64,000 nucleotides of DNA from Bacillota bacterium. GTDB lineage: Bacteria > Bacillota > Clostridia > Lachnospirales > Lachnospiraceae. Below are positions 27,822 to 35,275 of this stretch, piece by piece. A program made the translations under genes and the position numbers. The notes under the pieces are model-generated. The model made no database searches, was not told the origin of the DNA, and saw only the letters and a program-made list of their open reading frames with translations. The stretch covers positions 744,001 to 808,000 of the forward strand of contig JAEXOU010000005.1 in the NCBI GenBank assembly GCA_023439125.1. Direction: 5' to 3'. The stretch's first letter is position 1. Each line of letters starts with the position of its first letter.

Positions 27822-29783
27822 TTACTGAACTTCTTCCTCTGAAAAATCAGGAGTTTCACTATCTAGTTCTTGTGGAATTGCTGGAGCATCACTATCTGTA
27901 AATGGTACTTCCTCTGGAGGAATCGGATTTCCCTCTTCATCCAATAGCTGTTCTTCTTCCTTCATCGGTAAATCAACACGATATTCTATTTCACCATCAG
28001 GATAAATATCCAATAAAGGTAAGATATCCTTCAGAATCTGGCTTGTCAATGCAGTCGCTACTGAACTACTTGCTTTCTTCTCTTCGTCATGAACTTCATC
28101 GATTACGACATAAATCACAACCTGTGGGTCATCTGCTGGAACACATCCAATAAAGGAAACTACATATTTTTTATCAGCTCTAGGGAACTTCTGGGCAGTT
28201 CCTGTTTTACCACCTACTAGATAACCTGTAACTTGTGCAGGCTTTGCAGTTCCTTCCTCTACTGTTAAGTATAAAGCCTCTTGTAAGAATTCCGATGTAT
28301 TTGCAGAAACTGTTTCATTTAAAACAATAGGATCCTTATCGTCCACAATAACACCGTGTTCATCGATTATCTCCTTTACGATTGTCGGCTGATAATAATA
28401 ACCTCCATTGATTAAGGAGCTAAATCCTGCAAGCATCTGAACCATAGATACATTAAATGTCTGACCAAAACTGCTTGTAGCAAGCTCGGTAACATTCAAT
28501 TCACTTTTATCAAGTAGAATACCTGTTGCTTCCCCAGGGAGATCAATTCCTGTTTTTTTACCAAAGTTAAAACGATCTTGGTAAACTCGAAACTCATCTC
28601 TTCCTAACCTGTTACCAATCTCCATTAAAGCTGGATTACATGATTTCATCAATGACTGTGCTAACGTAACATGGCCATGAGTATTATTACACTTAATTCT
28701 CCATCCACCGACCATAGAATAACCATTGCATGTAAATTCAGAGTTTGGAGTTATAACATTCTCTTCTAGACCAGCAGCTACTGTAAATGGTTTGAATGTA
28801 GAACCAGGTTCATACGTATCACTGATACAGAAATTTCTCCACATCTTATTCAATGCATTCATTTTATCGTCTTCAGACATGGAGGCCTGTTCTACATCTG
28901 TATAATATCGTGATAGGTCAAATGGAGAATTTAAATTAAAGCCGTTATTACTTGCCATAGCATATATTTCTCCATTGTTTGGATTTGCAACAACAACACC
29001 AACATTCTCTGCACCAACCTCATCCATAAATGTATCAATATGTTGTTCAACTAGTTGCTGTACATAAATGTCAATGGTAGAAACAATGGTTTTACCGTTG
29101 ACTGCAGGCTTTACAGTTCTTGTCAAGTTTAATTCCGAATCATAGTATCCATAGATACGACCATTTGTACCATTTAATGTTGAATTATAGAACTGTTCAA
29201 TCCCCCATGTTCCAACATCACCAGCACTTGTATATCCAATGACATGAGAAGCTAGAGAATCATAAGGATAAACACGTTCAAACTCTTCTTCAAACCATAC
29301 ACCTTTAATTTTCTTACTCTCTTTCTGAAGTTCTTCAAAATGAGCAATTAGTTCATATTCTTGTTTTTTTAACAATATAACATAAGAACTTGTTGCATTA
29401 TCTGTAAGTACTCTTTGTAATTCTAAAGCATCTAGCTCCGTAAATACCTGGCATAATGCTTCTATCGTCGGATTTACGTTATCCTCATCCGTCAATAAAA
29501 CTTTCGGATCTAGAATGACATTATAAACTTTTTTACTTGTTGCTATCACTGTATTGTTACGATCTAAGATACTTCCTCGCTGATAAGGTAAAGAAGTACT
29601 TACATAGCTTTGTTGTGATAACACTCGCTTTGCATAACGTTCACCGTCTGCATTGTTTAAGTAGATTAATCGAGCAATTAACCCACACATTAAAAGAATG
29701 ATTATACCAAAAACAAATAAAAGCTTGTGCTTCATAAATAATTTAAATCTTTTTAATTCTTTTTTTCTAGTAACTTTTTTCAT
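27822..29783 (-). CDS. Class B penicillin-binding protein (FtsI/PbpB-like), acidic C-terminus
   Basis: A 653-residue transpeptidase with a basic N-terminus, one membrane helix (~residues 18-40), and catalytic motifs EPGSTFK, KSCN and GGKTGTAQK, all canonical. In place of PASTA it ends in an acidic, Pro-rich tail (EEEQLLDEEGNP onward) of about 50 residues. The ATG at 29783 has AGGAG seven bases upstream; the GTG six bases earlier is too close. It is paralogous to the next gene downstream, giving two tandem class B PBPs as in the pbpB-spoVD pair of Bacillus. A terminator-like hairpin separates it from ftsL. Confidence 0.9.
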   Translation of the reverse strand: MKKVTRKKELKRFKLFMKHKLLFVFGIIILLMCGLIARLIYLNNADGERYAKRVLSQQSYVSTSLPYQRGSILDRNNTVIATSKKVYNVILDPKVLLTDEDNVNPTIEALCQVFTELDALELQRVLTDNATSSYVILLKKQEYELIAHFEELQKESKKIKGVWFEEEFERVYPYDSLASHVIGYTSAGDVGTWGIEQFYNSTLNGTNGRIYGYYDSELNLTRTVKPAVNGKTIVSTIDIYVQQLVEQHIDTFMDEVGAENVGVVVANPNNGEIYAMASNNGFNLNSPFDLSRYYTDVEQASMSEDDKMNALNKMWRNFCISDTYEPGSTFKPFTVAAGLEENVITPNSEFTCNGYSMVGGWRIKCNNTHGHVTLAQSLMKSCNPALMEIGNRLGRDEFRVYQDRFNFGKKTGIDLPGEATGILLDKSELNVTELATSSFGQTFNVSMVQMLAGFSSLINGGYYYQPTIVKEIIDEHGVIVDDKDPIVLNETVSANTSEFLQEALYLTVEEGTAKPAQVTGYLVGGKTGTAQKFPRADKKYVVSFIGCVPADDPQVVIYVVIDEVHDEEKKASSSVATALTSQILKDILPLLDIYPDGEIEYRVDLPMKEEEQLLDEEGNPIPPEEVPFTDSDAPAIPQELDSETPDFSEEEVQ

Positions 29784-29806
29784 ACTCACTCTCCTATGTT
29801 ATATAC

Positions 29807-29867
29807 AAAAAAATAGCAAGAAATAACCCTTAAAACAATATTTCTTTTTAAGAGATTTTCCTTGCTA
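29807..29867 (-). terminator. Terminator or attenuator between ftsL and the PBP genes
   Basis: On the minus strand a seven-base stem TAGCAAG/CTTGCTA closes a long extended inner pairing (TCTTAAAA with TTTTAAGG) and is followed immediately by seven T residues. The structure is a good intrinsic terminator, only 23 bases before the next start codon, so some read-through or a promoter inside it is needed. Confidence 0.75.
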
Positions 29868-29974
29868 TACAGTATACACTTGTGTCAAATATACATTTTC
29901 ATTTCATACATTCATAAAATCAGTTTGTATATTCACCTCATCAAAATGCTTTCCGCCTCGCGAATGCCATCATA

Positions 29975-30493
29975 CTAATTAGCAGAAGGAATATCCTCGT
30001 ATTGTCGTACATATCCCGATTCATTACCATTATAAGTGATAACTGCATTCTTATTTGGATGAACCATTCCAAGTTCACCAACTGCGGTACGGTACACTTC
30101 ATCCATATCGATTGGTTTGCTAATTAACATCTCCATTGCATCGTTTTTATCCTTTAAATCAGAAAGCTGATTTTCAAGGCTTACAATTTGTTTATCTAAT
30201 TGGATTGCATCAGATTGTGCTTGTAAATAATTAAAACAGACATACAGCGTGGCAATCATTGCAACACTCAACAATAACATAGAAAAGAAATCTATTCCCC
30301 GTCCAACACGTGGTTGCTTGGAGGGCTTAATCTCCGGTTGTCTTTTTACTATTCTCTCTGGTGGTGTAACAACCTGTGGCTGAGGCCTGCGATAAACATC
30401 ATAGTCTCTCTCCACAACTGTATTAAGTTTTCTTGCGTTGTTTCCCGAAACATATGACGTTTGATTATATTTTCGTCTATTCTCAGCTTCCAT
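29975..30493 (-). CDS. ftsL: Cell division protein FtsL-like
   Basis: A 172-residue bitopic protein with a long basic, Pro-rich cytoplasmic N-terminus (about 75 residues), a single helix SMLLLSVAMIATLYVCFNYL, and a short external heptad-like region (IVSLENQLSDLKDKNDAMEML) expected to form a coiled coil with DivIC and FtsQ. It is longer than Bacillus FtsL (about 117 residues), through its N-terminus. Identification rests on topology and on position directly after rsmH, as sequence conservation in this family is low. AGGGGG lies eight bases before the ATG. Confidence 0.82.
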   Translation of the reverse strand: MEAENRRKYNQTSYVSGNNARKLNTVVERDYDVYRRPQPQVVTPPERIVKRQPEIKPSKQPRVGRGIDFFSMLLLSVAMIATLYVCFNYLQAQSDAIQLDKQIVSLENQLSDLKDKNDAMEMLISKPIDMDEVYRTAVGELGMVHPNKNAVITYNGNESGYVRQYEDIPSAN

Positions 30494-30512
30494 GCCGATT
30501 TCCCCCTATCTG

Positions 30513-31457
30513 CTACTTTGCAGTTCTTTTTTCAAACACTCTTAATTTAGCGCTTTTTGATCTTGAATTGAATTCCATTTCTTCTTCGCTTGGTAGAATA
30601 GGCTTTTTTGAAATATTAATCCCTTTTGATTTCTTGTTGCAGACACATACCGGGAAATTAGGTGGGCAAACACATGGATTTTCATTCTTCTTAAATGCCA
30701 CTTTTACCATTCTATCTTCTAGCGAGTGGAAAGTAATAATACATAACCTTCCGCCTTCTTTTAGTAAATCTATCATGTCATCTAATGTATTATTTAAAAC
30801 ATCTAGCTCATGATTTAACTCAATTCGAATTGCTTGAAAAGTTTTCTTTGCTGGATGCCCTGTTGCCATTCTAATCTTCATAGGTATTGCTGCTTTAATT
30901 GCTTCCGTCAATTCGTATGTGGTTTCAATTGCTTTTTCGCTACGAATACGAACAATGTGTTTCGCAATATTCTTTGCAAATTTGTCCTCGCCATAATCAC
31001 GAATAATTCGATATAAATCAAATTCGCTATAGTCATTTACAATGTCGCGAGCTGTCATAATATTACGATTGTCCATTCTCATATCAAGAGGTGCATTCTC
31101 TTTATAAGAGAAACCTCTTTCTGGCGTATCTAACTGATAGGAAGAAACACCAAGGTCAATTAATATGCCATCTACCTTTTGAATACCCAAATCATTGAGT
31201 ACCTTTTTCATATCACAATAATTACTACGTACTACTGTGAATTTATCCTTAAACTCACTTAAACGTTCACTTGCTGCTTTAATTGCATCCTCATCTTGGT
31301 CAATTCCGATATATCTTCCATTCGGTCCAAGGCGCTTCAATACCTCGTAGGCATGTCCACCGCCACCAAGTGTTCCATCGACATAGATACCGTCTTCTTT
31401 AATGTTTAAGTTGTCAATTGTTTCATTTAGCAGTACTGAAATGTGCTTAAATTCCAT
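30513..31457 (-). CDS. rsmH: 16S rRNA (cytosine1402-N4)-methyltransferase RsmH (MraW)
   Basis: A 314-residue SAM-dependent methyltransferase that modifies C1402 in the ribosomal P site. Seen: ISVLLNETIDNL, DGTLGGGGHAYEVL (SAM loop), GIDQDEDAI, DGILIDLGVSSYQLD, ERGFSYKENAPLDMRMD, TFHSLEDRMVK and the RSKSAKLRVFEK C-terminus. A GGAAGG site lies eight bases before the ATG. It follows mraZ by 23 bases and precedes ftsL, the conserved dcw start. Confidence 0.97.
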   Translation of the reverse strand: MEFKHISVLLNETIDNLNIKEDGIYVDGTLGGGGHAYEVLKRLGPNGRYIGIDQDEDAIKAASERLSEFKDKFTVVRSNYCDMKKVLNDLGIQKVDGILIDLGVSSYQLDTPERGFSYKENAPLDMRMDNRNIMTARDIVNDYSEFDLYRIIRDYGEDKFAKNIAKHIVRIRSEKAIETTYELTEAIKAAIPMKIRMATGHPAKKTFQAIRIELNHELDVLNNTLDDMIDLLKEGGRLCIITFHSLEDRMVKVAFKKNENPCVCPPNFPVCVCNKKSKGINISKKPILPSEEEMEFNSRSKSAKLRVFEKRTAK

Positions 31458-31480
31458 CCTAATTTCCTTCCTATTGTACG

Positions 31481-31906
31481 TTAGAAGCTAAGGCCAAATT
31501 CCGACATGTGATCTGCAATTGCATCCATATTCTCGTAACTATTGCTATCCCAACGTTCCTTACTCCAAATCTCAATCTTAGATAAAACGCCAACAAACAC
31601 AACATCTTTATCCAATCCTGCTTGCTCTCTAAGATGATTCGGTATTAATATTCTGCCCTGCTTGTCCACTTCGCAATCAGCAGCACCTGCCATAAAGTAA
31701 CGTTGTAGCTGTCTAGCTTCCTTGTTGCCTGGAAGGTTCTTAAGTCCTGTTACAAAGTGCTCCCATTCTTCATTAGGATATACAAATAAACAACCATCCA
31801 AACCTAAAGTAACAACAAAATGTTCACCAAGAGCTTCGCGAAATTTAGAAGGTACAATAATCCTCCCCTTCGCATCAATTGTATGATTGTATTCTCCCAT
31901 GAACAT
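31481..31906 (-). CDS. mraZ: Transcriptional regulator MraZ
   Basis: A 141-residue AbrB-like protein with two MraZ repeats: MFMGEYNHTIDAKGRIIVPSKFRE at the start (key motif DAKGR) and CEVDKQGRILIPNHLRE in the second half. It binds repeated boxes upstream of its own operon and regulates dcw transcription. The ATG at 31906 fits the family N-terminus MFMGEY, with AGGTGA five bases before it; the GTG at 31915 overlaps that site. The matching operator array lies immediately upstream at 31928-31980. Confidence 0.96.
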   Translation of the reverse strand: MFMGEYNHTIDAKGRIIVPSKFREALGEHFVVTLGLDGCLFVYPNEEWEHFVTGLKNLPGNKEARQLQRYFMAGAADCEVDKQGRILIPNHLREQAGLDKDVVFVGVLSKIEIWSKERWDSNSYENMDAIADHMSEFGLSF

Positions 31907-31927
31907 ATGTATCACCTACCGTCTGTA

Positions 31928-31980
31928 CGCTCCACTTGGCTCCACTTTGAACTACTTTTCACCACTTTCCACCACTTCTG
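31928..31980 (-). promoter_or_regulatory. Array of five MraZ-type operator decamers
   Basis: On the minus strand the pattern AAGTGG plus four variable bases repeats five times with exact 10-base spacing (plus-strand CCACTT or CTACTT at 31932, 31942, 31952, 31962, 31972). The third unit is AAGTAG. A sixth, off-register AGTGGGG sits at 31994-31998. MraZ is known to bind tandem boxes with a 10-base period upstream of mraZ. The array lies between the promoter and mraZ, so bound MraZ would act just downstream of the -10. Confidence 0.8.
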
Positions 31981-31985
31981 TAACC

Positions 31986-32014
31986 ATTTTACCCCACTCT
32001 TAAGAAAAAAGCAA
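31986..32014 (-). promoter_or_regulatory. Probable dcw operon promoter upstream of mraZ
   Basis: Minus-strand -35 TTGCTT (32009-32014) and -10 TAAAAT (31986-31991) with a 17-base spacer. It lies 80 bases before the mraZ start and directly upstream of the decamer array, the place expected for the dcw promoter. Confidence 0.6.
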
Positions 32015-32072
32015 GGTTTTTTTAATAAAAATCCCAGTTTTGCCTAATTCTTTGAAGGGATTTATACAATGA

Positions 32073-32271
32073 CGTCATTTTGCACATGGAAATGTTAGGA
32101 GTATAGGATGACAAACATAATTTATACGCAACACGCTCTCGCTTAAATGAAGTTCGTAACGGTACGTAAGGGCCTAAAATACAGGCCCTAAGTACCGACG
32201 ACTTCATAACAGTTGCTCCTAAATTATGTTTGTCATCCCATTTAGCAAGTCTATTGATGTGCAAAATGACG
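32073..32271 (-). mobile_element. MITE-like inverted-repeat element, copy 2 of 4 (reverse orientation)
   Basis: This 199 bp copy has perfect terminal repeats CGTCATTTTGCACA/TGTGCAAAATGACG and the same inner arms and central AGGGCCT hairpin as copy 1, but is inverted relative to the other three. It sits 59 bases upstream of the dcw -35 box and 49 bases from a family 2 repeat. An apparent 80-codon ORF across it is a by-product of the repeat and I do not call it. Confidence 0.88.
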
Positions 32272-32320
32272 AATGTAATTTTTGAAAGCTACTTTTGATA
32301 TCCTAATCATATAGAGAAAA

Positions 32321-32460
32321 GTGTTTTACTTGCAAAACACTCGCACCAAGCGCGGTTGCGTAAGCGACATCATCTTACCATGCTATGTGTATCATTGCAT
32401 CCATCCTTTCGGACGCTTTTATCCTATATTAGGAAATAGAGAGGAATTTTCTAGAATGTA
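32321..32460 (+). repeat. Structured intergenic repeat, family 2, copy B
   Basis: Homologue of the element at 19341-19481: same GTGTTTT/AAAACAC stem, same GCGTAAGCGACAT segment, a GCATCC/GGACGC stem followed by four T residues on the plus strand, and a degraded terminal inverted repeat (TATATTAGGAAAT against ATTTTCTAGAATG). It is more decayed than copy A. It lies between the MITE copy 2 and the terminator of the beta-lactamase-like gene. Confidence 0.72.
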
Positions 32461-32506
32461 AAAAAAATCTCCTCATGCCAGTCGACCTAACAGGCACAAG
32501 GAGATA
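32459..32506 (-). terminator. Intrinsic terminator after the beta-lactamase-like gene
   Basis: Minus-strand stem ATCTCCTTGTGCC paired with GGCATGAGGAGAT, loop of 13 bases, then eight T residues. It lies 38 bases beyond the distal stop (32544) of the interrupted gene, which fits the longer reading frame as the original gene end. Confidence 0.85.
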
Positions 32507-32543
32507 TAATGCTTATTTCTTATTTCTTTATTATTTCTTATTC

Positions 32544-33566
32544 CTATATCTTACGAATAAAAGGTTCCAAATACTTTTGAATGAAATCAACTCGATCTAA
32601 TATCGTTGGCTTAAAATATGATGATACAGATATTACAATATTATTTTCTGAATTAATATAAATAACATTTCCACTATTACCGATTGCCGCATATATATTC
32701 TTTCTTCAATCAATAATCCACCATAAATAGCCATATTCCATTCCTCTAAAGTTGCTATTTTCTACTATTCTTGGAGTAGTCATTTCTTCGATCCATTTTG
32801 AAGATACTATTTGTTGATTATCATACTTACCCTTATTTAAGCATAATAATCCTATTTTCGCCATATCTTCTGCTGACATACAAAGTCCATATCCAGGAGT
32901 TCCTAATCCATCAGGATCACAAAACCAAATATTATCTTTCGGCAACTTACCAATTGTAAATTGCTTATGTTCTTCTGCTGTTTCTGCTAAATAGTTTATG
33001 TGCCTTTCAATGCCTAATGGTTCAAATAAGTTTTTATTGGCATAATCAACTGTTTTCATCTTGGTTGCTTTATATAATATACCTGAGAGTATATGAAGAC
33101 ATACTGTTTGATAATTAATTTCATCAGTTAGACCTTTTCTGCCCCCTAAAAAATCAAGCGCTGAATATGTCCAATTATCACTAGTACATACCTTTGTCCA
33201 AGGATCCCCTTTACATTTATACGGAGCTCTCATAGTTAATAAATGTTTTATCGTGATATCGTAAATTGTTTTTTCCCCTCTTTTAACTTTATAATCAGGA
33301 AAATAATCCAAAACCTTATCATCAATACTTCCTATTTGTCCTCGATCTAAGGCTACTCCAATAAGTAAAGAAATTATGCTTTTTGTAGCAGACATTATAT
33401 GAAGACAATCATCTTTCTTATAATCATTCCAACAATCAGAATATACTTTCTTATTATATTTATATGCTACAATCTGACATATATTGGGTTGTTCTTCCTT
33501 GATTAGATGATGTAATTCATCTGTATTGCTACATTCTTTGCTTACAATCTCTCTTATATTTGCCAT
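32544..33566 (-). pseudogene. Beta-lactamase-family (S12) serine hydrolase interrupted by in-frame TGA
   Basis: From the ATG at 33566 an ORF of 286 codons encodes a serine hydrolase of the class C beta-lactamase/DD-peptidase family: SxxK motif SATK at residues 59-62, then GRKGLTDEINYQT, FEPLGIERHI, GLGTPGYGLCMSAEDMAKIG and EYGYLWWIID. It stops at TGA (32706-32708). The same frame continues for 53 codons (RKNIYAAIGNSGNVIYIN, SSYFKPTILDR, QKYLEPFIRKI) to TAG at 32544. This is recognisable C-terminal family sequence. So one nonsense codon splits a 340-residue gene. It may be a recent pseudogene, a read-through case or a sequencing error. AGAGGT precedes the start. Confidence 0.8.
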
Positions 33567-33679
33567 TATCTTTTACCTCTATTTTTTTAGGATTTGGACG
33601 TCCATAAACAGCATAAATTCATTTAAAATGAATTTCAATACATATTTTAAAAAAGTTATGGGATTGTATGATATACAAC

Positions 33680-33714
33680 AAAAACCTTCAATACCCAAGG
33701 AGATATTGAAGGTT
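33680..33714 (-). terminator. Intrinsic terminator downstream of the transglutaminase-like gene
   Basis: Perfect 11-base stem AACCTTCAATA/TATTGAAGGTT with a ten-base loop, followed on the minus strand by TTTTTG. It ends transcription coming from the 34965-33755 genes. Confidence 0.85.
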
Positions 33715-33877
33715 TCAAACACTTAAACACAATATATCTATATTAAGATATTAATTACTCGATAACAGTAGCAGCCTTACTGGAATGAGTTTCTTTTATC
33801 ATGCATACATCAGCATTATTGCTCAAATCCCTTGTAAATACTGGCTTTCTCAGATCTCCATGAGACTGAAATTTGTA

Positions 33878-34495
33878 TTATGAATTATACCCCAATTCAG
33901 TTGGCAAATCATCCCAAAGTTCTGTTCTTGTCTTATAATTTCTCAACCGTTCCAACACTTTTGTATCTAGATTAGGATAAATTGTAAATCCATCTTCCTC
34001 GCCTTTTTCAGTACGGATAGGATAAGCAAGGTATTCTTCATACAATGAAAACTGTGCATTCACACCTTCTTTGTTTCCTCTTGCGTCAAGGCGTATCCAC
34101 TTTTTATGTTCATTGATGTATACCCCATTTAGCCCGTGATAAATTAAAACAGGAGCAGTCTCATCATCTAAAAACAATTTTTGATAGCAAAATCCGGTTG
34201 GAATAGATTTACAACGCAATAAAGCAGCCAACAAGTGCGACTTTGCAAAACAAATTCCATGTCGCTCTTTTAAAACTTCTGATGCTGAACATGTTATAAT
34301 ATCCTCGTTTATATCTGCCGAATGTGAAACATTATCTCTCACAAATTCGTATACCCTTTTTATGTACGCCACTTCACTGTCTGCCTCTTGATATAATACA
34401 TCTGCTAGTTGAGTTATGATTTCGTTTCCAAAATCAATTATATTATCTTCTTTTAAATATTGATCTATGTTATTCTCGTACAAACTTATACGCAT
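33878..34495 (-). CDS. Transglutaminase-like domain protein
   Basis: A 205-residue protein of the bacterial transglutaminase-like (papain-fold) family. The catalytic triad is seen as Cys82 in RHGICFAKSHLLAALLR, His120 in IYHGLNGVYI and Asp137 in WIRLDARGN. There is no signal peptide, so it is probably cytoplasmic. Family members act as peptidases or amidases; the substrate is unknown. After the TAA stop the same frame runs open for 40 more codons, to TAA at 33755, close to the terminator; that tail may be former coding sequence. The upstream neighbour is a small membrane protein 47 bases away. Confidence 0.82.
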   Translation of the reverse strand: MRISLYENNIDQYLKEDNIIDFGNEIITQLADVLYQEADSEVAYIKRVYEFVRDNVSHSADINEDIITCSASEVLKERHGICFAKSHLLAALLRCKSIPTGFCYQKLFLDDETAPVLIYHGLNGVYINEHKKWIRLDARGNKEGVNAQFSLYEEYLAYPIRTEKGEEDGFTIYPNLDTKVLERLRNYKTRTELWDDLPTELGYNS

Positions 34496-34542
34496 AACTA
34501 ACCTCCACCCACGTCAAATTCATCTCTCGGTCTTACTTAATG

Positions 34543-34965
34543 TTAACGAATCATCAAAATCCTAACCATAATATCCAATACCAATATAATAACATAATAC
34601 AATACAGGTAAGGACATCTCCTTTGTTGGTTCTTTAATAACTTGATTTAATATATAATCCGGAAAAACTTCCCCTTTAATTCTAGCTACCTCTTTCTTAA
34701 GTTCCAGCGTTTCAACATCCAACCTGTATATTTCATATTCAGACTCTTTCTCTCTCTTGATATAATACACATCAAAGAAAAACAATAAAACAATAACCGG
34801 AATCGATATCATCCACGCCACATTCATCGTATCCGAGCCAGACAAACTACAAAAGAAAATAACAAATACTATTAAAGCGGCAATACCTTTCATCGTCATC
34901 TGCATATTATGATTTAAATCTATTTTCTTTTGAATACCAGCTATTTCGAAATACTCTTTGTTCAT
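34543..34965 (-). CDS. Hypothetical membrane protein with coiled linker
   Basis: I do not recognise this 140-residue protein. It has two hydrophobic segments near residues 28-65 (GIAALIVFVIFFCSL and WMISIPVIVLLFFF), a charged central part with heptad-like spacing (DVETLELKKEVARIKGEV), and a C-terminal helix (LPVLYYVIILVLDIMVRIL), so three membrane segments in all. The ATG at 34965 has GAGG nine bases upstream; a TTG at 34980 would use that same sequence as codons. It lies directly upstream of the transglutaminase-like gene and may share its transcript. No function is inferred. Confidence 0.7.
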   Translation of the reverse strand: MNKEYFEIAGIQKKIDLNHNMQMTMKGIAALIVFVIFFCSLSGSDTMNVAWMISIPVIVLLFFFDVYYIKREKESEYEIYRLDVETLELKKEVARIKGEVFPDYILNQVIKEPTKEMSLPVLYYVIILVLDIMVRILMIR

Positions 34966-35113
34966 AATCTCTTTCCTCAATTTAAAATTCTATTTTCCAC
35001 TTGTCTTCCTGTAGTCCAGTCTCTCTACTACATACACTATAACACATATAAAACCGTTTGAAAATTGTCAAAACATTAGCAAAACATTGACAAATCATTA
35101 GCGAACCTACCGA

Positions 35114-35224
35114 AAGAAGGTACATTACTTGTATATTTTCGGAGTGCCTTACAAGTCCCACATGTTTTTTGTGGGCTTGTGAGCGTAGCGCGCCGAAGAA
35201 AATATACAAATAATGTACCTTCTT
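35114..35224. repeat. Long inverted-repeat element, family 3
   Basis: A 111-base palindrome-like element. Outer arms AAGAAGGTACATTA followed by TTGTATATTTTC pair almost perfectly across ~28 bases with the right arm at about 35193-35224. An inner stem ACAAGTCCCACA/TGTGGGCTTGT surrounds a T-rich loop. It lies in the gap between lgt and the membrane protein gene (34966-35275), where no gene is seen. It could serve as a terminator of lgt, but lacks a T-run after the stem, and it resembles the MITE-like elements in design though not in sequence. Confidence 0.7.
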
Positions 35225-35275
35225 ATTGATTATCTTAAATCACAAACACTCACCAAATTTACAGAGCTGGACCTC

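Noticed and set aside
32022..32264. An 80-codon ORF across MITE copy 2
   Set aside because: It follows the inverted repeat itself, has no ribosome-binding site or family resemblance, and would not be conserved in the other copies' frames.
32706..32708. Selenocysteine codon in the beta-lactamase-like gene
   Set aside because: The position is not a catalytic Cys in the family and I see no SECIS-like stem directly downstream; a nonsense mutation is simpler.
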